Of a stretch of 10,209 bases of DNA, positions 1 to 5,341 are shown piece by piece; positions within the stretch are counted from its first letter, which is position 1, and the number at the start of each line of letters is the position of its first letter. This stretch comes from Pseudomonadota bacterium (GTDB taxonomy: Bacteria; Pseudomonadota; Gammaproteobacteria; Burkholderiales; Gallionellaceae), in NCBI GenBank assembly GCA_021783525.1, contig JAJXTT010000034.1, forward strand, positions 1 through 10,209. The letters are read 5' to 3'. Position numbers and translations under genes: made by a program. The notes under the pieces are model-generated. The model did no database searches, was not told the origin of the DNA, and saw only the letters and a program-made list of their open reading frames with translations.

Positions 1-201
1 CGCCGCCCAGACAGTCGCCGCGTCGGCGACGACATTCGCGCCCGCGGCCGAATACTGCTCGTCGCTGAAAGAGCTGCCCAACCCGGCACCGCGCTCGACA
101 TAGACCGCATGCCCTTCCGCCACCAGCGCCGCGGCACCGGCCGGAACCAGCGCGACCCGGTACTCGTCAGGTTTCACTTCCTTGGGAACACCGATCTTCA
201 T
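1..201 (-). CDS. ald: Alanine dehydrogenase, N-terminal 67 residues (cut by window edge)
   Basis: The reverse strand from 201 reads MKIGVPKEVKPDEYRVALVP and continues open to base 1, giving 67 codons. The order of conserved pieces matches the N-terminus of bacterial alanine dehydrogenase: GVPKE near residues 4-8, YRVAL.P near 14-20, GH.V at 30-33, VE.GAG.GS.FSD around 35-46, AGA at 52-54 and VWAA at the cut. The family catalyses the reversible NAD-dependent conversion of L-alanine to pyruvate and ammonia in the cytoplasm. The ATG at 199-201 has a strong AGGAGG ribosome site 6 nt upstream (208-213) that overlaps the stop codon of the dioxygenase gene before it, so the two are probably co-transcribed and translationally coupled. 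The alternative is the related alpha subunit of NAD(P) transhydrogenase (PntA), which has a similar fold. The GVPKE...GAGLGS pattern and VW.A spacing fit Ald better. The NAD-binding domain lies outside the window. Confidence 0.85.
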   Translation of the reverse strand, partial: MKIGVPKEVKPDEYRVALVPAGAAALVAEGHAVYVERGAGLGSSFSDEQYSAAGANVVADAATVWAA

Positions 202-207
202 CACCGC

Positions 208-213
208 CCTCCT
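208..213 (-). promoter_or_regulatory. Ribosome binding site of ald overlapping the upstream stop codon
   Basis: On the minus strand AGGAGG (213 to 208) lies 6 nt before the ald ATG. Its first two bases are the last two of the TAG stop (214-212) of the dioxygenase gene. Ribosomes finishing the dioxygenase would therefore sit directly on the ald initiation site, a typical arrangement for translational coupling. Confidence 0.8.
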
Positions 214-964
214 ATCCAGGTAGATTGCCAGGCTCCAGAAAACCTCCCGCCCGGAACGTCAGCACCAGCGTATCACGATGTCCGCCCTCGCCCACGGGCT
301 GGATGGGTGTCGATTCATGTATGACACGCTGATCGTCGAGCAGGAGCAGCGTCCACTTCTCGCTCAGGGTGAAGCGCTGCCCGTGGCGCCCGTTGAATTC
401 GAAGATGCGGCTTTCGCCGCCGCGAATGTTCTCGCGCCCCGCAAACAGGATGGCCACAAAATCCGTGCCGTCCCGGTGCGCGCCCTCCGGCGTCGGACGC
501 CCGATGCCATTGCTGGTGTCGATGCGAAACTGGTGCAGCTCCACATGCCAGGGATGCTCGCCCTTGACCGAGGTGCAGACTTGAGCGATCGCGAGCAACA
601 GTTTCGATATTACCGGTTGTGCCACAAAACCGGGTTTCACCGGCTCGAACAGGCGCAGCATGCCGCCGTGCAGCGCGTTGTATTCCAGCGGCTGGTAATG
701 CGCCCGATGCGCGACCTGTTCGATCTCCCGGCCGTTCACGATGAAACTGGAGTGCCGGCGGCGGCGATAATTCCCGCCGTCCTTGAGGAAGTTGTCCGGC
801 GGCAGGTCGTCCCAGTCCGCTTTCAGCGCATCCAGCGCCGACAATGGAAAATCCAGGAAGGTTGCGAGACCTGACGGACTCAAAACACCGAAACCCTGGC
901 TCTGCACGGCATCGGCAAGATGGAATGGATCGGTATAGGCAGGTGCCAGATTGGCGATGGTCAT
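212..964 (-). CDS. 2-oxoglutarate/Fe(II)-dependent dioxygenase (2OG-Fe_Oxy_2 family, amino-acid hydroxylase-like)
   Basis: The protein has 250 residues, the usual size for the small 2OG-Fe dioxygenase family (PF10014) that includes bacterial L-isoleucine 4-hydroxylase and related free-amino-acid hydroxylases. The facial triad is visible: H163 and D165 in PEGAHRDGTDFV, and the distal H216 in DDQRVIHESTPI. R230 in the following RDTLVLTF is the expected 2-oxoglutarate anchor. Other family marks are HQFRI at 144-148 and the REN(I)RGGESRI stretch near 177-187. The residues match an active enzyme, which would be cytosolic; there is no signal peptide. The substrate cannot be read from sequence. The partner ald, 10 bp downstream with its ribosome site overlapping this stop codon, suggests a link to amino-acid metabolism (inference). 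The ATG at 962-964 lacks a clear Shine-Dalgarno, so the start is the weakest part of the call; no nearby in-frame alternative looks better. Confidence 0.85.
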   Translation of the reverse strand: MTIANLAPAYTDPFHLADAVQSQGFGVLSPSGLATFLDFPLSALDALKADWDDLPPDNFLKDGGNYRRRRHSSFIVNGREIEQVAHRAHYQPLEYNALHGGMLRLFEPVKPGFVAQPVISKLLLAIAQVCTSVKGEHPWHVELHQFRIDTSNGIGRPTPEGAHRDGTDFVAILFAGRENIRGGESRIFEFNGRHGQRFTLSEKWTLLLLDDQRVIHESTPIQPVGEGGHRDTLVLTFRAGGFLEPGNLPG

Positions 965-1100
965 GGGAAATTGTTCACGTCGGAAGATCGGTTGCGATTC
1001 TACTTCAATGCGGCACGCCGCCGGTAGCAGGACTTCGGGTTCCGCGCATGCAAGTCGGCGCTCATGTGTTGCTCCAGCCCCGCCTAGGGAACAGCTTCTG
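965..1100. other. Intergenic region upstream of the dioxygenase gene
   Basis: There is no gene here. Open frames across it are shadows that run into the dioxygenase gene. On the minus strand a TAGAAT hexamer (1002 to 997; 5 of 6 matches to TATAAT) lies about 33 bases before the dioxygenase start and could be its -10. No convincing -35 is found at 16-18 bp, so this promoter is only a weak suggestion. Confidence 0.3.
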
Positions 1101-1148
1101 AATATGAATTTTAATTAATGCATTTCGCTTGCGCGGTCATGTTTAAAT
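1101..1148 (+). promoter_or_regulatory. Candidate promoter of the PepSY/outer-membrane gene pair (AT-rich element, copy 1)
   Basis: AATATGAATTTTAATTAAT (1101-1119) is an isolated AT-rich block in GC-rich surroundings. It is followed by TG-T-TTAAAT (1140-1148), which resembles an extended -10; TTAAAT matches TATAAT at 4 of 6 positions. The -35 position 17 bp upstream (1120-1125) is poor. An UP-element-like or activator-dependent promoter is inferred. The same block recurs at 2472-2490 with a -10-like hexamer at nearly the same distance, which is the main support. The implied transcript has a leader of about 190 nt before the gene at 1344. Confidence 0.45.
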
Positions 1149-1343
1149 GAACTGTAGCCGGGATCTGGCCGCCCTTTGGAGACGGTATCCCGAATAATGG
1201 ATCAGCAGTTTCATACGATCAGTGATGCAATGCACCAATCCAGCAAAACCAGATGAAAACGCCACCGAAAATGCACCGCTCCGAATTGCCGAAATGCGTC
1301 GTCGCATCGCAACGGCATATACCCCTGAGTCTGGAGGCACATC
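1149..1343 (+). other. Presumed 5' leader of the PepSY-like gene
   Basis: This is about 195 bases without a supported gene. It holds an inverted repeat, CGGGAT (1159-1164) with ATCCCG (1187-1192), enclosing a 22-nt loop that contains a smaller CCG/CGG pair. A GATCAG direct repeat lies at 1199-1204 and 1218-1223. A 40-codon open frame (1225-1347) ends in an ATGA overlap with the next start but has no ribosome site. I recognise no known riboswitch class. Confidence 0.3.
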
Positions 1344-1625
1344 ATGACGGCACTGAGAATCTCGTTGGACGCAGCACGAATTATCGCCTTGACTGCCGCA
1401 ATCGGATTTGTTGACGGGAACTTCAAGATCGAAGACACCGTCTTTTCCAGAAACAGGATCGCGCTCGTGACAAGCGCGGAACAAATGACTTCGGGAAATA
1501 CCCTGAACCGCGGCAAGCCGGCACTGAGTCCGGGCAAGATGGCCTACCTGATCGAAATCAGGCACGGAGATGCAATCAAGGAAGTGCTGGTCGATACAAC
1601 TACCGGACGCGTACTCTTTTCGTGA
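1344..1625 (+). CDS. Small PepSY-like domain protein
   Basis: The protein has 93 residues. The C-terminal part, with YLIEI near 68-72, EVLVD at 80-84 and TTGRVL at 86-91, follows the usual closing beta-hairpin of PepSY domains (Y.VEV...EV.VDA.TG.VL). The N-terminal ISLDAARIIALTA (6-18) fits the PepSY opening helix. PepSY domains are usually extracytoplasmic and bind or inhibit proteases or act as ligand modules. The start is well fixed: GGAGG at 1333-1337 lies 6 nt before ATG 1344, and an in-frame TGA sits at 1326-1328 just upstream. This start gives no signal peptide, which is odd for the family; the protein is either cytoplasmic or has lost its export signal. It lies 38 bp upstream of an outer-membrane protein gene, probably in the same transcript. 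The exact role is unknown and the domain call rests on pattern only. Confidence 0.65.
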   Translation: MTALRISLDAARIIALTAAIGFVDGNFKIEDTVFSRNRIALVTSAEQMTSGNTLNRGKPALSPGKMAYLIEIRHGDAIKEVLVDTTTGRVLFS

Positions 1626-1663
1626 GCGATCCTTTTACGGCAATGAAAAAATACAGGTGCATC

Positions 1664-2320
1664 ATGAGAAACATTGTGACTATCGCACTGCTGTCCGGAC
1701 TGATGAGTTGCCCCGCCATCGCTGACGAGTTTGATGACTTTGACGGCTCCCCGGTCTCGACCGACGTATCCGGGAAGTTTTATATTGGCGCTGATTTTGC
1801 CTCAGCATCGTTTGGTGGCTCGAATTATCCCAGCACCTCCGGCCTTCGCGTTGTGGGAGGTTACAACTTCACTCCGATGTTCGCCGTGGAAGCCGGCTAC
1901 GCGATGCTGTCGAGTTCGAGCGACAACTGCTACTACGGATGCGACTATGGAGGTTATGGCTATGGGTATGGCTACGGATACGGTTACGCCTACCCGTATC
2001 CGCCAACACTGGCTTCGTACTCCTTCGATACGAACTCGTTGCAGATTGCCGCCGTAGGTTCGTATCCGATCAACGATGCCGCTTCGGTTTCCCTCAAGCT
2101 CGGGATGGACCGGAACACCATGAACTACTCTTCAACGGACAATTCCGGAAACCCCCTGCCTTCGATCAGCGGCTCCAAATCCAACCGGATGTACGGCATC
2201 GGCGGCCAGTACAACGTGGGAAGCGGGATTGTCATACGCATGCAATATGAAGACCTGGGAGAACTTGTTCCGGGCATCGGCATGCGGATGATTTCCATCG
2301 GCGGCGCTTACAATTTCTGA
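1664..2320 (+). CDS. Outer-membrane beta-barrel protein with a Gly-Tyr repeat loop
   Basis: The protein has 218 residues from ATG 1664. Residues 1-20 form a signal peptide: a short MRN start, a hydrophobic stretch, then an AIA cleavage site before DEFDD. The mature part alternates short amphipathic strands with Gly/Asn/Ser-rich turns: KFYIGADFA near 38-46, LRVVGGYNF at 61-69, FAVEAGYAML at 73-82, a strand near 123-133, SVSLKLGMD at 141-149, a strand near 175-184, IVIRMQYEDLG at 189-199, and MRMISIGGAYNF to the end. It closes with terminal F218, the usual signal for Bam-assisted insertion. This fits a small OmpA/opacity-like barrel of about eight strands. Residues 89-113 form a probable external loop with C89-X3-C93 followed by alternating Gly and Tyr. 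ATG 1664 is preferred because AGGTG lies 5 nt upstream and it gives a clean signal peptide; GTG 1622 and ATG 1643 would only add residues in front. The ligand or function is unknown. Confidence 0.85.
   Translation: MRNIVTIALLSGLMSCPAIADEFDDFDGSPVSTDVSGKFYIGADFASASFGGSNYPSTSGLRVVGGYNFTPMFAVEAGYAMLSSSSDNCYYGCDYGGYGYGYGYGYGYAYPYPPTLASYSFDTNSLQIAAVGSYPINDAASVSLKLGMDRNTMNYSSTDNSGNPLPSISGSKSNRMYGIGGQYNVGSGIVIRMQYEDLGELVPGIGMRMISIGGAYNF
1946..2002 (+). repeat. Degenerate 6-bp coding repeat (Gly-Tyr tract)
   Basis: These nineteen codons read as alternating tyrosine with glycine, changing to Ala/Pro-Tyr at the end (residues 95-113 of the outer-membrane protein). The unit is about TAYGGN repeated. The third bases vary between units (tat/tac, gga/ggt/ggc/ggg), so the array is imperfect at DNA level and conserved at protein level. 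That points to selection on the Gly-Tyr composition rather than recent slippage. Confidence 0.85.
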
Positions 2321-2340
2321 GCCTCCGCCTCACCCGGTCG

Positions 2341-2362
2341 GCGCCGGAAGCACTGACGGCGC
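2341..2362 (+). other. Stem-loop 20 bp after the outer-membrane protein gene
   Basis: GCGCCG (2341-2346) and CGGCGC (2357-2362) are exact inverse complements around a 10-nt loop. No T-run follows, so this is not a standard intrinsic terminator. It may protect the 3' end of the transcript, alone or with the stronger hairpin at 2395-2427. Confidence 0.4.
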
Positions 2363-2394
2363 TCCGGAAATTTGAAAAATGCCGCCATGACAAT

Positions 2395-2427
2395 CCCGAG
2401 CCGGATGCCTCTCCATCCGGCATCGGG
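2395..2427 (+). terminator. Strong stem-loop downstream of the outer-membrane protein gene
   Basis: The arms are CCCGA-GCCGGATG (2395-2407) and CATCCGGC-A-TCGGG (2414-2427). They make 13 base pairs with a single bulged A at 2422 and a 6-nt loop (2408-2413). It lies 74 bases after the stop codon at 2320 and before the putative glgP promoter, the right place to end the upstream transcript. A T-tract is absent, so it may instead be an mRNA-stabilising or processing hairpin, or act with Rho. Confidence 0.45.
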
Positions 2428-2471
2428 TCGTCCTCGAAATTCGCTGCGAGCACCCGCTCGCGATTCCCTGC

Positions 2472-2518
2472 AATATGAATTTTTATTAATTACGCAGCGT
2501 CGCCGCAATGCTTATATT
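2472..2518 (+). promoter_or_regulatory. Candidate promoter of the glgP operon (AT-rich element, copy 2)
   Basis: AATATGAATTTTTATTAAT (2472-2490) differs at one base from the block at 1101-1119. Downstream, TATATT (2513-2518; 5 of 6 matches to TATAAT) lies 23 bases from the start of the spacing, against 24 in copy 1. A TG dinucleotide precedes it at 2509-2510. The -35 candidate TTACGC (2490-2495, spacer 17) is weak, so the AT-rich block may act as an UP element or as the site of a regulator shared by both units. The implied leader before the glgP ATG is about 208 nt. Confidence 0.5.
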
Positions 2519-2732
2519 ACCCATGTGTGTCGCTCGCAGTCACGAATTGATTCGAATCCTGGCGCGACTTGGCCCGGTCAAATCCCGGTTCGGCAACTCC
2601 CTGCAGAGCGGCACAATGCAAACAGTTTTCCGGCAGCGGCCAGCATGATCGAATCGAAATGTTTCGTTCCCTGACGACAGGCTGTCAGGCGGCAATCCGG
2701 CATTGATGCGCTCGACCACAATGGAGGCAACC
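2519..2732 (+). other. Presumed long 5' leader of glgP
   Basis: This stretch of about 214 bases has no supported gene. Visible structure: the palindrome GATTCGAATC (2549-2558); CGAAA/TTTCG around a TG centre (2655-2666); and CCTGAC (2670-2675) paired with GTCAGG (2684-2689) around an 8-nt loop that can fold alternatively as GACAG-G-CTGTC. A 41-codon open frame (2523-2648) has no ribosome site. The last two structures lie 44-78 bases before the glgP start and could affect translation. I recognise no named riboswitch. Confidence 0.35.
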
Positions 2733-5273
2733 ATGGCTGACAAGAAAGAATACGGTGCAACGCAGCATGAATTTCTCGGACTGGACAAGCAATCGCTGAG
2801 GCATTCCCTGGTCAACCGCCTCACCTACGCCGTTGGAAAGGAGTCCCTCAACGCCTCGGTCCGCGACTGGTTCCACGCGGTTGCATTCGCCGCACGCGAC
2901 CGCCTGATAGAGCACTGCATGGCGACTCAGCGCAGGTACTATCAGGAGGACGTCAAGCGCGTGTATTACCTTTCGCTGGAATTCCTGACCGGCCGGATGC
3001 TTGCCAACAGCCTGCTGAACATGGGGTTCTTCGAAAACTGCTGCGAGGTGCTGCATGAGCTGGGTGTGGATTTCGATGCCGTCCGCGAGATCGAGGAGGA
3101 TGCGGCGCTCGGCAATGGCGGCCTGGGGCGTCTGGCAGCCTGCTTTCTGGATTCGCTGGCAACACTCGGCATCCCCAGCTACGGCTATGGCATACGCTAC
3201 GAATACGGCATGTTCCATCAGGACATCGAAAACGGCTACCAGGTAGAGCGCCCGGACAACTGGCTGCGCTACGGCAACCCCTGGGAATTCCCGCGCCCTG
3301 ATCTCCTCTACAAAGTGAATTTCTACGGACGGGTCATGCACTGCAAGGACGATGACGGCACCTACCGCTACCACTGGCTGGATACGACGGAAGTGATGGC
3401 CATGGCGTACGACACTCCGGTCCCGGGCTTCGGCAACAACACGGTCAACAACATGCGCCTGTGGTCCGCCAAGGCGACGCGCGATTTCGACCTGCGCTAC
3501 TTCAACAACGGCGACTATATCAAGGCGGTCGGGGACAAAAGCGAATCGGAGAGCCTGTCCAAGGTACTCTATCCGGACGACACGACCCTGATGGGGAAGG
3601 AGCTCAGGCTGAAACAGCAGTATTTCTTCGTTACCGCGTCGCTGCAGGACATCCTTTTCCGCTTCCAGAAATACCACCAGGATTTCGACCTTCTGCCGGA
3701 CAAGGCCGCCATCCAGCTGAACGACACCCATCCTTCCGTCTCCATACCCGAGCTCATGCGACTGCTGATGGATATCCATCATCTGGACTGGGACCGCGCA
3801 TGGGACATCACAGTACGGGTCTTCTCCTACACCAACCATACGTTGATGCCGGAAGCCCTGGAAACCTGGCCGCTGGAAATGTTCGAACGGGTGCTGCCCC
3901 GCCATATGCAGATCATTTACGAAATCAACCACCGCTTCCTGCACGATGTCATGCACCGGAACCCCGGCGATGTCGAGCTGCTGCGCCGCGTCTCGATCAT
4001 CGACGAGAACATGGGCAAGCGGATCAGAATGGCGAATCTGGCCATCGTCGGCAGCCACAAGGTGAATGGCGTGGCCAGGATACATACCGAACTGATGAAA
4101 AACACCACCTTCGCCGATTTCGAGCGGATCTATCCGGGCAAGATCATCAATATCACGAACGGCATCACTCCCCGCCGCTGGATCAACCAGGCCAACCCGG
4201 CGTTGTCTGCCCTGATATCCCGGCATATCGGGGATGGATGGAAAACCGGGCTGGAGGAGCTGGAACGGCTCGCGCCCCTCGCGGAAAACGAAGCCTTCAA
4301 GCAGGCATTCATGTCCGTCAAGCAAGCCAACAAGGCGAAACTTGCGGCCTATATCCGCGAACACCTGAAAATCGAGGTCAACCCCGATTCGCTGTTCGAC
4401 GTGCAGATCAAGCGCATTCACGAATACAAGCGCCAACTGCTCAACCTGCTGCATGTCATCACACGGTACAACCGCATCCGCGCGGGAAAGACCGAGGGAC
4501 TGGTGCCGCGCACGGTCATCTTCAGCGGCAAGGCTGCGCCGGGCTATGCTGCAGCCAAGCTCATCATCAAACTGATCAACGATGTGGCCGACTTCGTCAA
4601 CAACGACCCCGCCATGCACGATCTGCTGAAAGTGGTGTTCATACCCAACTATAACGTCGCGATCGCGACCGACATCATTCCCGCCACCGATCTGTCCGAA
4701 CAGATATCGACTGCGGGAACCGAGGCTTCCGGCACCGGCAACATGAAGATGGCGCTGAACGGGGCACTGACCATCGGCACGATGGATGGCGCCAACGTCG
4801 AAATCGGCGCCGCAGTGGGATGGGACAACATCTTCATCTTCGGACTGAACATCGAGGAAGCAACCAGCCTGCAGCGAAATGGCTACAGCCCCTGGGACCA
4901 TTACCACGCCAACGGCGAATTGCGGCAGGCGCTCGACATGATAGGCTCCGGCTATTTTTCGCCGGAAGAACCGGAACGCTTCCGCGCGATCGCGGACGCG
5001 CTCACGCACGGCGGCGACCGCTTCCTGCTCCTGGCGGATTACGCCGCCTACGTCGAATGCCAGATGAAAGTCGACGCCCTCTACAGCAAGCCTGCGGAAT
5101 GGACGCGCAAGGCAATCCTGAACGTGGCGCATATGGGCATGTTCTCCAGCGACAGGAGCATCGGCGAGTATGCCGAAAAGATCTGGCACATCGAACCGCT
5201 CCCGAGAAGGCGAACCATCCGGCAACAAAACCGCTCTGGAATGGCATCGGAAAAACAGCTGGCCGTTGCCTGA
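2733..5273 (+). CDS. glgP: Glycogen (alpha-glucan) phosphorylase
   Basis: This 846-residue protein has the full length of the GT35 family. It cleaves alpha-1,4 linkages of glycogen or maltodextrin with phosphate, releasing glucose-1-phosphate in the cytosol, with pyridoxal phosphate as cofactor. The family blocks are all present: LSLEFLTGRML near 80-90, GNGGLGRLAACFLDSLATL at 127-145, YGIRYEYGMFHQ shortly after, RIHEYKRQ at 561-568, and the PLP signature EASGTGNMKMALNG with the Schiff-base lysine at K672. The start is ATG 2733, with GGAGG at 2723-2727 five bases ahead. Earlier in-frame codons (TTG 2703, ATG 2706, ATG 2721) have no ribosome site and one lies in the Shine-Dalgarno region. It is the first gene of a five-gene operon and follows a promoter-like element and a long leader. 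GlgP and maltodextrin phosphorylase (MalP) cannot be separated by motif alone; the debranching enzyme in the operon favours glycogen. Confidence 0.97.
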   Translation: MADKKEYGATQHEFLGLDKQSLRHSLVNRLTYAVGKESLNASVRDWFHAVAFAARDRLIEHCMATQRRYYQEDVKRVYYLSLEFLTGRMLANSLLNMGFFENCCEVLHELGVDFDAVREIEEDAALGNGGLGRLAACFLDSLATLGIPSYGYGIRYEYGMFHQDIENGYQVERPDNWLRYGNPWEFPRPDLLYKVNFYGRVMHCKDDDGTYRYHWLDTTEVMAMAYDTPVPGFGNNTVNNMRLWSAKATRDFDLRYFNNGDYIKAVGDKSESESLSKVLYPDDTTLMGKELRLKQQYFFVTASLQDILFRFQKYHQDFDLLPDKAAIQLNDTHPSVSIPELMRLLMDIHHLDWDRAWDITVRVFSYTNHTLMPEALETWPLEMFERVLPRHMQIIYEINHRFLHDVMHRNPGDVELLRRVSIIDENMGKRIRMANLAIVGSHKVNGVARIHTELMKNTTFADFERIYPGKIINITNGITPRRWINQANPALSALISRHIGDGWKTGLEELERLAPLAENEAFKQAFMSVKQANKAKLAAYIREHLKIEVNPDSLFDVQIKRIHEYKRQLLNLLHVITRYNRIRAGKTEGLVPRTVIFSGKAAPGYAAAKLIIKLINDVADFVNNDPAMHDLLKVVFIPNYNVAIATDIIPATDLSEQISTAGTEASGTGNMKMALNGALTIGTMDGANVEIGAAVGWDNIFIFGLNIEEATSLQRNGYSPWDHYHANGELRQALDMIGSGYFSPEEPERFRAIADALTHGGDRFLLLADYAAYVECQMKVDALYSKPAEWTRKAILNVAHMGMFSSDRSIGEYAEKIWHIEPLPRRRTIRQQNRSGMASEKQLAVA

Positions 5274-5275
5274 AA

Positions 5276-5293
5276 CCGGCGATCGGACGCCGG
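5276..5293 (+). other. Stem-loop immediately after the glgP stop codon
   Basis: CCGGCG (5276-5281) and CGCCGG (5288-5293) pair perfectly around a 6-nt loop and begin 2 bases after the glgP TGA. No T-run follows, so read-through into tal is expected. The position suggests a segment-specific mRNA stabiliser or a partial attenuator that sets different levels of glgP and the downstream genes (inference). Confidence 0.45.
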
Positions 5294-5341
5294 CGCAGAA
5301 AATCGACTAACCGTCATTACCCCGACATTTCAGGAATCGAC

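Noticed and set aside
278..874. 198-codon plus-strand frame opposite the dioxygenase
   Set aside because: The minus-strand frame carries the complete HxD...H and Arg active-site pattern; the plus frame carries nothing recognisable.
1143..1565. 140-codon minus-strand frame across the PepSY-like gene
   Set aside because: The plus-strand gene has a good ribosome site and a domain pattern; the minus frame has neither.
1622..1663. GTG 1622 as start of the outer-membrane protein, overlapping the PepSY stop
   Set aside because: It adds 14 residues before a complete signal peptide, and AGGTG correctly precedes ATG 1664.
2541..2605. tRNA-like T-arm strings (TTCGAATCC) in the glgP leader
   Set aside because: No acceptor stem, anticodon arm or D-arm could be paired around them.
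2523..2648. 41-codon frame in the glgP leader
   Set aside because: No ribosome site, begins at about the predicted transcription start, and has no recognisable sequence; a frame of this length is expected by chance in GC-rich DNA.
2685..5228. 847-codon open frame on the minus strand, antisense to glgP
   Set aside because: It exactly shadows glgP, whose protein is a full match to a known family. Long antisense frames arise from codon bias in GC-rich genes, and the antisense translation shows no recognisable domain and no ribosome site.
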